Shown one piece after another: positions 25,700-39,000 of a stretch of DNA of 64,000 nucleotides; positions within the stretch are counted from its first letter, which is position 1, and the number at the start of each line of letters is the position of its first letter. Made by a program: the position numbers and the translations under genes. The notes under the pieces are model-generated. The model was not told the DNA's origin and did no database searches. It saw nothing but the letters and a program-made list of their open reading frames with translations. The stretch comes from Incurvaria masculella (taxonomy: Eukaryota; Arthropoda; Insecta; Lepidoptera; Incurvariidae). Location: NCBI GenBank assembly GCA_946894095.1, contig OX335649.1, positions 13,410,001 through 13,474,000 of the forward strand. Direction: 5' to 3'.

Positions 25700-26050
25700 A
25701 CATGGATGGCTAATGTAACACAACTACCGTCATGATATAAGCCTAATTCAACAAATTCCAGAAGGAATTAGGTGACAGGTCAGGACCTTCCTTTACACAG
25801 AATCACGGCTGCACACGGATACCATGGGTGGAAAATACAGACAATGATCTATTGCCACTTCGTCCATAGTTTTTCCTAATGCGGTGATACCAACCCAGGC
25901 GGGATTAACCCTGTCACCTAGTAGGTTAAGGTGACCTACAGTTTTACATGGGTTCCGAACCATGAACAACTCGCAAGATACTTTATCAGATGCGAGGATT
26001 TGAGCCCATAACCTCTTGCATGAAAGGCAATATTTTAGTCCCTACACTAC
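25700..26050 (-). mobile_element. tRNA-derived SINE, reverse copy
   Basis: The reversed tail (CATGGATGGCTAAT), the body (GATACCAACCCAGGCGGGAT, CACCTAGTAGGTTAAG) and the tRNA-like head (GAGGATTTGAGCCCATAACC) follow in order. The head is degraded. Confidence 0.55.
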
Positions 26051-26510
26051 GAGGTGTAACAAATAGAGTTTTTTGATTGATATTAAAACAAAACCTCATT
26101 TTCTAAATGTTTCTTCATGTTATCTTTAAGGCTTTAATGAAGTCATCAGTTCATAGAATGAGGTTCCCTCATTCAACGAATTTTGATCATATGCCGATAT
26201 ATACAAGGTTTTAGTGGAGGTATGGTCCAAACGTTAACGTATTCCTTGGCATATTTGAAACAAAAAGGATATACATTTTATTTGTAGGTATTTAAAATGT
26301 ATGGGGAAAATCTTTTTCAAGTCGTACAACAAAATATCTTCTATCTTTTTAGCTCCAAATATGCTGAGGAATACGTGGTTAGCTTTTGGACCATATCTCC
26401 GTTAACACCCTATATATGGTTTTTTTAGAATCTCCCTCTCATCATCGTTGATTACAGTTACACTAAATTTATAAACGAACAGTTCGAAACTCAAATCCTG
26501 TGGTTATATA

Positions 26511-27541
26511 CAGGGTCCGTCACTCGAAGTGTTACCAATTGAAAATGATGTTATTTAGTTAATTGAAGTACGGTTCATTAAAAATTAAAATATTAAAAAT
26601 TATTCATTAAAAATTATTGTTCGATATAGCCTCCTTTGATCCATAGATAAGAGCTTTCTGAGACGATCCTGAGTGTTGTTGGAACGTCCAGCGTTTCGTA
26701 CTGCATTGTTTACACGTGCACATGGTATGAGCGCCTCATTTAACACCTTTTGCACTCACTTGCTGGTTGACTTTGACGCCCTTCTCGATAAACACGAGTG
26801 AATAGCGACCATTTGCGGTCACTGCAGCCGAGACCATAACAGAAGCGGGCGCTTGCTTACGAACGGGAACTCCATCGTCTAAATTCTCGTTGGATTTGCC
26901 CTGTAGCCAAACACGAAAATGTTGTTTGTTTATATACTGTTAGACAGTAAACATTTTTTCATCAGAAAAAACAATGTTTTCCAGATCGCCACGCAAGACT
27001 TTCATTGCTTGAGCTCTTTGTAGTCGAACTGCCTTCTGCGCTGAACTAAGATGCTGTAATTTTTGTATCTTGTTGGTAGGGCTTCAGTTGCATTTCTTTT
27101 TATTTCAGTATGCGCCGATTACTTGAGTCGCGTATTGTCTGACTTTTCGCAAATTTTGCAGAACACTGGTGAGGATTTCCTTGAATTCGAGCCTTTACCA
27201 TTCGAACCATATCATGTGATACTGCTATTTTCGGATGACCGCCTCTATGCCGTTTAGCAATGCTAGGTTATAACGCTTAATGGTTCGATGCACTAACATT
27301 TTGTTCACATGTAAATGTCGGAGCTCCCGAACGATGACTGGTTGTGATTTTTTGGTCAAATACAAAACGATCACAATGTTAGGTTTAATATCCATTGCGA
27401 AAATTTATTATACAATTCAAATTTGTTCCCGCTCTTTTCGCCCACTTAAAAACAATGAAACAAATTGACGTTTCACCAAAATTTGGCGCGCTGTCATTAT
27501 TATTTTGAAAATAGAAGTAACAGTTCAAGTAACGTACCCAG
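26511..27541 (-). mobile_element. Mariner/Tc1-like transposon relic with TA target duplication
   Basis: The terminal pair CAGGGTCCGTCACTCGAAG and, reversed, CTGGGTACGTTACTTGAAC is bounded by TA at 26509-26510 and 27542-27543. The minus strand encodes mariner-type blocks: VFSDEKMFTV-stop-QYINKQ, HFRVWLQGKSNENL, ASVMVSAAVTANGRYSLVF and EKGVKVN. The in-frame TAA falls where the family has its second catalytic aspartate region (FTVDQ). Further frame breaks make it inactive. The 1.03-kb length is slightly under a full mariner. Confidence 0.75.
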
Positions 27542-28409
27542 TAGTAATCGCTTTGATCACAGGATATCATCCATGTATAAACTAACTGCTAGATAAAATT
27601 CAATAATCTCCATAATAACCATGATTATAATATTTATATCCACTACTTCATAAGACTGGAAGTTGTCTCTTGACTGACAGCTTTGAATGTGAGTCAAAAA
27701 CATTGTTAAAGCCATTTTTATTTAATTATTGAGCTAGTTTAGTTCCAGTTTCACAGTTAAGAACTTTAACAGGATGCGGCGAAAGAGACCTGGATTCATC
27801 GTTTGCAAATATATATGGGCCCGAGGTCCACAATCGCCCGATCGAATGAGTTACCTTGGAGATTATAAACTGTTACATCCCAACTGAGCGTTTATTGTTT
27901 TTCTTGCCTCCAAAGCCCATCAAAATATAACGTTCATGATTTAATCCGTACATGAAATCCTGGTTTATTATTTTGAATAATATAACGTGTTAATAATATG
28001 TGATATATGGTGATAAACCCAACTTTGGCAAAGCCGTGCTTTGCCTTCCCACTGCTCCCAAGGACGCACGGTTAAAGATCAGCGATATTATGATGACGAT
28101 CATATTTTATGTACCCTATGTAACATAGGTCCTCATCAGGGGGCTGACGACATCTTCATGGAAAGTTTTCCTATCTTTGGTAAAGATTTTAGATATTATC
28201 AGATTGATACCGATTTTGGGCACCACAGTATCTCGGCACTGTAGGGTCGCCCTCTTGTGGAACAAGCGGACCTTCCCCAGCGTGACACCCATTGACAACG
28301 GAAGTATGGATTTATGAGCTGTGCAGGTGCAGAATGCTGATAGTAAAGCAATGATGGTGATATCGGTCTATGCGGCGACCGAGAATGTCGAAAATCTATC
28401 TGACTATCG

Positions 28410-28545
28410 CCCGTTTCCATCACTTCCAGTTATAGTCATCCCAAAGTTATATTTCGGTTACACCATATAAACATGCAATGTAACCGAAGCTACATTCCAT
28501 ATAGCTGGAGGTAGTGAAAAGAGGAGTATATGACCTGAGTTGGTG
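28410..28545. repeat. GTAACCGA-type interspersed repeat, copy 2
   Basis: The core ATTTCGGTTACACCATATAA and GCAATGTAACCGAAGC matches the copy at 15625-15800. Confidence 0.5.
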
Positions 28546-29966
28546 TGACCAGCGCGCTTGCGTAAACAAAAATCATTTGAATTAATTTTTAACGTTGAAT
28601 AATTTGATGTTTTTGGAATTTCTTATTCCGAATTACATTTAAACATATAAGTTGCATACCTTTTTGTAAACTATTTAAAAAACCCTTTAGTTTGATACCC
28701 CACTCGATAGGTTTCAAGAAAAAATATATTTGAAAACACATAATTTGGCGCCAAAAATCAGCCATGATTTTTTTTTATGATTTTGATATACCCAGTGTCA
28801 CTCTCACAATTAAGACGAATGTAACGACACCTCTTAAGCTAAAATCCATCAAGCAGTTTAGGCTGCAGGGGGCGACAAAGAAATATACATACATACATAC
28901 ATATATACATACATACATACACTCGAAAAACATAACCCTCCTTCTTTCGCAGTCGGGTAAAAAATGGAGCTAAATTATTCTGGAGTTGCCAAACGTTAAT
29001 TCATTGCCTAATTTAAACTATGGACACGCTTATTAAATCAGCGATACTGTGCACAGCAAAGGGATATTCCGGCTCTAAAAAGACTTCTTCTTCATTCCGA
29101 TTCCTACTCCAAAATTACTTTCTGAATGGAGGGTTCAACGGAAATGTAGAACCCGCCGACTAGACAACCCGCCAAAATCCGAAATACTAGGCATAATAAG
29201 CGCCGCCGGTCCAATATCGGCTCTTATTCACCTCATACGGAAAGGCTTAAAACCCCCTACGAAATGACTTTATGTCTACTCTGGAATGGTTATAAGCCGG
29301 AATGGATTTTTTTGCGAGGACATGGGAGTGGAATTAGGTAAACTTTGAAGTAATGAACGCGGAGGAGGCGGGTTCTCTAGACACAGTAGAGGTATTTATC
29401 TACTGTGCTCTAGATGAATGTATCCGTCATTACAAGCTTTTTATTTATTAATTGAATTGAAGTTTCCGAACTAAACTGCGTCGCTGGAATGGCGAATGGT
29501 TTTTTAGAACAGCACGTATTTTTTTCTCGAAATCCCAACATTGACTAAGGAGGAAGCGTTGTAGAAGAAAACATATGCGTGTCAATCGATGAGACAGGGG
29601 TAACCCCAGTTTTGAAGCGTTATTTGATACATAAAATATGGATTCCATGTGAAAAACCTGGATCGGTTTTACCAAGCGACTGTCTAAAAGTAAAAGTACC
29701 AGTAAAGTTTCTTTGCGGATTCTTCTTTAATGGTTGATAGAACCCGCGGATCCATCAGTTTTTGATGCAACATAGTATAGTTTGACTACCAAAAAAGTTT
29801 AAATTAACAAAATTAAATAAAAATTTAAAAACCGAATTCAAAAATTGAATATTATTATTTAGATCTTCTGCCATAAAGGGAGCATGCAAAAAAGACCTCT
29901 TTCCATTTATTATCCAAGCAACAATGGACTATTTTTCCTATTGTTAGAGACTATTATTGTTTGCAG

Positions 29967-30092
29967 GCACCGCCTCCGCGCCTCCCGTGACCCTACCAGC
30001 AATGTGAGCAGCCGTGAACTGACTCTCCAACATGGACCGAACAACACTCTTGCTACTCACCACTTTATGTGCCTTTCTACCTACAGCGACGG
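29967..30092 (+). CDS. Signal-peptide exon of the cadherin-like gene (ATG at 30032)
   Basis: The acceptor TTTGCAG ends at 29966 and the donor GTAAGT starts at 30093. A 65-base leader precedes ATG 30032 in a strong context (CAACATGG). A two-codon upstream ATG TGA lies at 30002. The peptide begins [16 protein letters not shown], a typical hydrophobic signal, followed by PTATGAQ with likely cleavage near the exon junction. One base of the next codon is left at the donor. Confidence 0.75.
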
Positions 30093-33000
30093 GTAAGTTC
30101 CCGATAGCTCTAGATAACAAAAGGTGTGCATTTGGAACCTATTTAATGATGTCATCGGTATTTATTGGATTATCTTCAGGCGTGTTTATTTAGACTTTCA
30201 CGGTTGTTACACATTATTATTAAAATGTTTTCGGATAGACAGTGTTATAAATCGCTTACTTATTTAAGTCGACGTTTCGTCCACCGCATTGTGGACTTCT
30301 TCAGGACTCGCGGCGCGACACGTCGTCCAGTCAGAAGTCAACTGCAGGACGCCGGCTGCGAAGATTGTAGCTTTTTGTAGCTCCAGCCGCCGATGAGGGT
30401 AGTTCCACAGCACGTTGCTCAGCGATGAATTTGTCCGTGAAAAATGATGCTTACGGTGTCCCTACTCGATGGTATCGGCCACTGAAGCCTCGTAGTGCTA
30501 TGTTGCGCCAATAACGGAGACCACGACGGTGAAAGTTTCATTCTGTCATCTCTGTTAAAATTGTGATGCCTTGAAATCTCAATGGATTCTCGGACCAAGC
30601 GTGGGATGTAGTGCCGTTAAAATAGTATCTGCCATGCTGAGGTCAGTAAAAGACAAGATCCCGCTGCAGGCTCCAGGAGTCTACAAAATACCATGTAGCT
30701 GTGGGAAGAACTACATTGGCCAAACCAAACGGAGCGTGCAAACAAGAGTAGCAGAGCATATCAAGGCGGTGAAAAATAATGAGTATCACAAGTCAGCAAT
30801 CTGTGAACATACCTTGAACAGTGGAGGAAATCATTGGATTCGTTTTGACCAAGCTGAGACAATTGCAGTAGAACGGCACTACATCCCACGCTTGGTCCGA
30901 GAATCCATTGAGATTTCAAGGCATCACAACTTTAACAGAGATGACGGCATGAAACTTTCACCGTCGTGGTCTCCGTTATTGGCGCAACATAGCACTACGA
31001 GGCTTCAGTTGCCGATACCATCGAGTAGGGACACCGTAAGCATCGTTTGCACGGACAAATTCATCGCTGAGCAACGTGCTGTGGAACTACCCTCATCGGC
31101 GACTGGAGCTACCCACAGCTACAATCTTCGCAGCCGGCGTCCTGCAGTTGACTTCTGACTGGACGACGTGTCGGAAGTCCTCCAGGTCGCGCCGCGAGTC
31201 CTGAAGAAGTCCACAATGCGGTGGACGAAACGTCGACTTAACCAAGTAAGCGATTTATAAAACTGTATATCCGAAAACATTTTAATAATCATCTTCAGGC
31301 GTAATCCAATTCTAGTATGCTCAGATATAAAAATAAAAGTAATGTGTAGAAATATATACCTTTATGTCTATAAATCTCAACCATAAATAGCACGATAAAA
31401 CTCGCCCTCAATGGTGTGGGCCTCTTTCAGGTTATGCCATGTTTATCGATCTTTTGCTTTTTCCAACTATTCATTGGCATTCCAATTGGTAGAACTCTGT
31501 TCCAGTTTATTTTACATTTGGTATTTAATTATCAGCATAGAATTCAGGTAAAAATATCTGTGTCTGTAAGATTGTGTTTTTGGAACTATGTTCCATACTT
31601 ATCGCGCGTTTCGCGGATAAGAGATCCGAAAATGTGTCTAACACTTTTCCTGTCAAAAAGACAGAGCTTCAGTTCTCCTCTTAAATCCCAAGGCGAGCAC
31701 GGAACGAATTTATCTCAGTTTCGTCAACAATTACACGAATATAAACTAACATCCTATGGTTCGACACTTCGCTTCGTGCACTACTATGGGATGACAGACC
31801 GGATCGCGTTAGTCTGTGACATGTCAGTTTTAAAATTGCTTGAAAAAACCCTTGCGAATAATATAGAGCAAAAGAAACATATTTACTACCGGGTGTCTTA
31901 CGACACCTCTCTATTTAATATCTATATTTATTAATATATCCTGTGTCATACATAATATGTGCTTTGGAAGCCTACTCTTATAAATCCGTGCTCAGGAATT
32001 AGGAATCGTTAAGTCGAGAAAACAGCTTTTATAGCGGTTGTCAAAGCAATTTTCTCAACGGAAACCTTGAATCATTTAAATTCCGTTCCTCTTCCGTCGA
32101 GGAAACCACCTTGTGAAACCGCTATGAAGCTCTCTGAGCGATTCATTCTTATTTCGGTATTTCGTAGTATTTTTTTCCAGCGTCCTCTCTATTGCTCTCT
32201 GCGCTACTTTGAGTTTGGTCTTTTTTCAAACCCAAATCCCTATTCCATAATAAAACATAATAAAAATTACTCAACTAAAAATGTTTGTGTGAATACCTAG
32301 ATATTCTTTATACATACATTTCTGTGATTTAGTCACTAGTTTATAAATCGTCAGGTATTAAATACGTTAAAACAACATATATCAGTACAATGCTGTATGT
32401 AACTTTTGAATTTTAAAACAATATTTTCTGCGTTATGTCGCATATTATCATATTAAAAGTATTTACCACGAATATTGAAATTGTCTTGTGGCTACTACTT
32501 TTAAGCATTTTAAATTTAACTCTTTTATCATTAAACATGAATTGAAAATGCTTTGCTGTAAGATTTTTAATTTGGTCTACGCATCAGTTAGTACGATTGT
32601 TTCGCTTGCAGCACAATGTCAGATGTCAGGAGTTACGACGTGGTTCCTGCCGGTCACGGTGGACGTTGTGGACACGCAGAGAGGAGAATTCTTCCGAGCT
32701 GCCACCACCAACATTCTAAGTAAGTAGAATAGACAGTGGTATGGTCACTCAGTTAGTGCGGTGGATTGGCGAGGAGTACTCCTGGCGGCGGGTGGGCTGA
32801 CCTACTACTGCTGCGAGGAGCCTTAAGGCAAACTCGAGACAGATCCCACTGACATACCTTACAGCAGTTCAATAATATATCCTCCTTAATCCCTATTTTT
32901 GTGCGACTTCTTATAGGTATCCAGCCCATTTTCTTATTTTATCTTGATCTAAACTATCTTGGAAGCTATTATAAAAAAGTTAATTTCAAGTAACCACTTG

Positions 33001-36000
33001 GCACAGGCAGACCGACACATTTAGCATCAGAGGGTTGGTCTCTAACCTGTGAACCCTGATTCAGCCATTTGCCTTATCCTGACCAAAAATGTCGTGACCT
33101 GTTCACCCCGGAAATGAATTCGTATGCGAACGCTCTCGTCAGCGCTGCCGCCAATGATAGTTGTTAGGCCGCCCCCACACCGACGAGTTTTGTTTGCTTC
33201 TCCAGTCCTCCCATGCTCACTGTATTCATGGATGTAGGCATTGCGAGCGCGGTGCACAGCGGAGACCCGATGAACGGCGGGCCCTACTTTGCGGCTAACC
33301 ACGCGGACTCCGAGTTCAGTCTCTCGTTCAGCGACCTGTTCGAAGACTACGAAGAGCACGAGTATAACGAACAATTCAACATCCAGGTCTCCTTCGTCTG
33401 CACCGGTGGGAACAGCAACCTGGTATTAAAACTATGTTACGTGATCGATATGATGTTTTTTGTGACTGGACATGGATGGCTGACTGTCATGAAATTAGCC
33501 CAATACCGCGTATTCCCAAAGAACTAGGCGCCATGACAGGACCTTCCCTTTATGAGTATTGCTGCATTGAATTGACTGAAAAACATGAACATTTTTTTCA
33601 TGTTCCACCACCATATTATCCAGAGCGATGGTACCAACCCAGGTGGTCTTAAACCTACCACCTAGTAGCGGAAAGGAAGGAGTAGTCCTCATTGAATATT
33701 AGTCTATCTTGTTGGGCTATATAGTTCTAACTACTACGGATAAGGGCTTTTTAGAATAAATTATATTTCCGACCGTAAATTATTTAAGTATTTGAATGTG
33801 ATAAAATCTAAACTCTTTCATCAACATTTGGACACACTAGCTTCCGGTGGTCGTTCTCTAAAAAGTGTAGTATATTTGGTACCCAATCAAAATAATGTGT
33901 ATGCGAGATAACGCATAATTATTTTTGGATAATTTGGACAGGAAGATTGACAAACCGATATGCGGGTGTATGGTTTTTAAAAAGTTAAGATTAATATATT
34001 GTACATTTAACTTTGCTTTGGACCCCAACAACCTCTTTACGGGCAGGTACCGATCTTGAACCAATACTTTGGAATGTTTCATTCCCCTAATCCATTATTC
34101 TAAGTTTACTCCTCCAATGTTTTTCCCCTAGCCTATCAAAATGTCCCCAGGTATTCAGCATTAGAGTTCAAGACACGAACAACAACTCGCCACGTTTTGT
34201 GCCTACTGAGACATTCACATTCAACATTGCGCCACCTATCGTGCCCGGTTACGAACTGCCGGGTTGCTACGGTGACCTGTCTGTGCGGGATATTGACCTC
34301 ACTACGCAAAGCATCATCTTTGACATAGAAGAAAACCCATACTTCGAGATCAGCTACGGTGGTGTTGATTCGGTGGACTCGAAGAATTTCCATGCAGTTC
34401 TTACGGCTACGACGCTCATCAGGTCGCTTGAAGAGCCTCTGGTGCTGCAAATAAGTGCAACGGTAAGTGAATCAACAAATTAAATATCAGTGAGAATTGG
34501 CACCTCAGAGACTTTATTACTTTTTAAAATATATTGAATCTATAATCATGCATGATAAAACGGATTCTGTACTATATTTAACATTCCAGGATGTTGATAA
34601 TACTGGAGATCCTCCTCGCACGACCTACACCACGATCACCATAGAAGCTACCGACCAATTCGAGTTTCCTGCAGAGCCTGTCTTCACGGAGGCTTTCTAC
34701 ACAGCAACTTATAGCGCCGACTCCGAACAGCTTGCTCTCGACCAGACCATTGCACTTAGCCAGGGCTACGATGGAGAAGTGGCGTTTAGTCTTGCTGAAG
34801 GTAATACGTACTAATAATACGTCTAAGCACTTAACGACTAAGTAATAGTTATTAATTGCAACATAAGTACCTACGCTAAATAAAGGATAAAAGTTGTTAA
34901 TCAGAAAATAATATCAAAATTTAAATCAGTAAAGTTTATAATATTAAAATCAATTTTACAGCATTCAGCAAAGCGACAATGAATAAAGAAGAGTAATTAA
35001 TAATACACAAAACATTGCTATTTTCCCAGATTACGAGTCATACTTCGAATTACGCTCAAATGGGAACTCAGTATCAATCTTCGTTCGAGAACATCTGCCA
35101 GAAAGTATCTTGCAGGAGGCGCACTTACCGATTGTCGTTCGCGCAACTAGAGAGTACACCTCGGGAGCTACAGCCACTGTCATAGTGGAACTTCCAGGTG
35201 CGTCACAATCTTACCATCAACATCCTCGCTGTTGTCACCAATTAATTTAATTATTTTATCATTTTAATTTAATATAATTAAAAACAGGGAAAGAAATAAT
35301 CCTATAGACTTGTATAGAGCTTTCGCCTCTTCACTATCTAGTTTGTGGCCCGAATGTAATGTTTTTCAGTTGTCAGAGTTTTGTTAGATTCATCTATTTA
35401 ATGTATTGTTGCCATATTTAGGCAACAATATTAAAATGTAAGCCAATATTGTTACCAATGAGCTCTTATAAATTCCAGATTCGAGTCTACAATTCAGTCA
35501 GATCAGCTACGAGGGAGCAATCGTCGACAATGTCTTACAGCTGGCTCCGCTTACTCTCAATATAATGGGATCTGGGGTCGTGACGGCGACAATCGTTGGC
35601 GGTAAAGTATACAACGATGACATTACAACGATCTTGTTTAGTTTACTGGGGGAAAATATATAAATTTTCACATTCCGCAAGCGGTACCACGGATCAACGC
35701 TTACTCTCCTATCACCAATCATAAGTTGTAAAAAGCCAAAATAATATTGCATTTAAGGCATTTCGCTTTTAAACACTGACAATATTGTCTCAACATGACA
35801 GGCTTGTCTTGCTGGCACTTTTTTTTTTTATGTAACTGGACATGGATGGCTAATACCACACCTTCTGTCATGGTATTAGCCCAACACACCACATGGGAAC
35901 TAGGTGCCATGCCAGGACCTTCCTTATATTGCACGGCTACATTGAACTGGATGGAAAACACGGACAATTTTCATTGCCGCTTCGACCATCGTTCATCCAA

Positions 36001-39000
36001 TGCGATGGTACCAACCCGGGCGGGATAAACCCTACCACCTAGTAAGTAAGGAAGGGGACCTACAGTTTAACGTGGAATCCGAACCACGGCCAGCCTCTCT
36101 CAACGGTCGAATGGTCACATATCCAAGACCAGACCGGACCCTGGTCCCTATTATATCTCTTGGATTAGTGATAAATCATAACGAATGTTATAAAGCTGTA
36201 ACTAGCAGGATTCTAAGAGAAAATTACAGAATTATTTGCGCATAGGAAACAGCCATACAATATTAATCCTGTAAACGTAAAATGTCTTGCCCGTTAAACA
36301 ACACCAAATGAATTAATATGATCAGAATGGTGAGTAGTGAACGAAGTGAAGTAGTGGTAAACTATGCTAGAAGAGACGCAGGCGTGAGGACTCCCTGCGG
36401 ACTGAACAAAAGAATAATTTAGATATTATCTTAATTTCAGATCACCAAAACTACTTCACCGCACAAGTAATAGAATCCACAGTTACAATCAGCTTATCCG
36501 AGCTCCCCGGCGCGGTCCAGGAGAGCAGCTTCATCAACCTCGTGGTTGAGGCGAGCACAGTCGGGGGATCCGCCACCGCCGTGGTCACGCTCGAGATAGT
36601 CAAGGACGACAGCGTCACGCCCGTCTTCTCGCAACACCTCTACAGCGGGACGTACGACTCGGCGGGACTGCAGGTGGCGGACCTCGTCCTGACGCAAGGA
36701 TACGACGATACTGTACGATTCTCGACGGAGGGAGGTAAATGCGATTATATCGTCTTGAATTCCAAGGACATCTTATTTATTTATTTATATTTGTTTACTT
36801 ATTTTTTTCAAGGAAAACTTACAAATTATTAAAACTAATATACAAAATAGACAATGTAATCGTCAAAACCCAAAAACATGATCGCAGATACAATGCATGA
36901 ATATAATTTACCTACTCATAGGTCTCTGATTTTTTCGAAGGAAAACCTGAAATCATAGAAATACCGCGTTCCGGAATCGTTCTGTCGAGAAAGTTCGTTT
37001 GGCATCCGCTATAAAAGCGGTTTTCTAGTCTGAAAGTTTCGTGGTTCTTGAGCAAGAAATTCCAAGAATATGCCTACTGACTCACTTAAGGACACAGTGC
37101 GAGCGAATTTTAAATATGAAGTATAATAACCCTATCATCACTTTGGGTAATATAGATAATGGAACTGAATTAATAATCACAAAAGAATGTGAATAACACT
37201 TTATAATTATTTATGATGGACTAGTCAACACTGTGACGTACTGGACCGATAAAAAAAATGATTGCGCTATTAGATTAATCCACGAGTCATCAATAATAGC
37301 ATACAATTGTAGACAGCTGAAACAGAGGATAGCGCTGCACATAGGAGAGAAGAAAATTAATTTAAAAGTGCTTTGAAAAAAATGTTATCCATTCAACGAT
37401 TTACTAAAGATTACCATAGCCTAACAATTTCCTTGAAAATCATGTTTCTCGTGTTGCAGAGGACGCACAGTACTTCGACGTGGTGTCGGAGGGCGGCACG
37501 GCGCGGCTGGTGGTGACGACGCCGCCGCCCGCCGACGTCATCGCGAGCCGCCACCAGCTGCTGTTCTCGGTGCACGCCACCAAGCCGCGTACCGTCGGCG
37601 CCACCGCCGCCGTCGCCGTCACCTTACCGGCCGGTCAGTCACCGGTCATACATCTAGTACCTACTATATTCTTCATAACTGTATCATGATGCATAATGCT
37701 GAAGGCGCAGCTGAATGAATGCCTGCGGATTTTACTTATATTTATACTCTGTCGGATTTTGCGGTTTTAACTGGTTTTTTTTTGTTGCTAATTCACGTCA
37801 ATTCATTTATTGATAAACATTTATTTGAAGGAACACAAAACTTTTCGCACCCGAATATCCCCTTAAAGGCGTGATAATATCTTATTTTCGCTTCTATAAG
37901 GGCGTCAGGGAAATGATATATGATTATTTTTTAAAATAACTAAAACTCAAATAGACATTTCAAAACATGTTTTGTTATTGTTTATGCACAATTTGATTTC
38001 TTAATTTAATAAATCAAAGCGCCAAATATGTACAAAGTCTTATCTTTAAATAATAGATCTATTAATTTACTATTTCTATTATACATCAAACGTCGCGCCT
38101 AAATAAAATTAAATGTTCTTTTAATTACGCCCTTATAGAACTGAACGCGATGTCTTGTTAAAACTATTGTAGTTTATATGAAGCCAATTTTATTTTTCAA
38201 AAACAAAAAATGTAAAACATGCACACAGATTTTCATGAAATATTAGATTAAATGTCCATTTTTATATAATCACAATGTAATCAATCACAGAGTAAATCTA
38301 TGTAAATAATACAAATCCATTCTTAAGGATCGAGTAACTACAAAATGGTAAGTTATGAGTAATGTGTAACTAAAGTTGTCTTACATTTATGTATTGGCTT
38401 AATGTGAATATGTTAGTGTTTTTTTTTTACACTAATGTATTAAAACTGTTTACTAAGCCTCTAAGCCATAAATGCGTATGGTTTTTCCTAAAATAAATTA
38501 AGTTGGATATAACCACAATGCAGAACTGTGTAAGCAAATGAGACTCATGGAATGTGAGGGTTAAAGGTACGAATCCATTTTTACTCGAGTAACTCGAAAA
38601 AACCAAAATGGTAAGTTGAAAGGGTGAGTATTTATTGTCCTATTAGTAATGTTATACAAACTGAATTACTTAGATAAACATACTAAATGGTATGTTATTT
38701 TAACTTTATTCAATACACTACAAGCAAGAATGTATCAAGGAAACGTTTATTGAAGAAATAAATCTGGTAAAAGAACTAATTCATAAATATTGCAAAGTTG
38801 GATTCAAACTAGCCCTTGTACTCACGGAACGAACACGAAGAGTTCATACAGGAGTATCTGTCGTTATCTATAAAAAAAACGTGTACCATTTTTTTTATAA
38901 CATTATAATAAGCAAACCTTGCGGGCAGTGCGTCTTCCAATTCCGCCACCTGATATTTACCCATTCTTTTACCCCTCCTACTAACACAATGTTTAAGATT

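Larger units (their letters stand above)
17475..29966. other. Presumed first intron or intergenic, transposon-rich
   Basis: No exon is recognised. Contents include a 20-bp inverted pair (17650-17669 and 17726-17745), related repeats at 18431-18560 and 29695-29840 (AGTTTCTTTGCGG core), a MITE, several SINEs, a foldback pair, a mariner relic and an (ATAC)n run at about 28886-28921. Confidence 0.4.

Noticed and set aside
30571..31158. 195-codon frame as a host gene
   Set aside because: The GVYK/YIGQT motif set is of Penelope type, and both ends of the frame run into the inverted arms of the element.
33206..33237. Acceptor TTCTCCAG at 33205 as the start of the third N-terminal exon
   Set aside because: With the fixed phase of the preceding exon it leads to an in-frame TAG at 33235-33237; the later GATGTAG keeps the frame.
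33042..33374. Minus-strand 110-codon frame
   Set aside because: It overlaps the plus-strand exon 33238-33422 and is its shadow.
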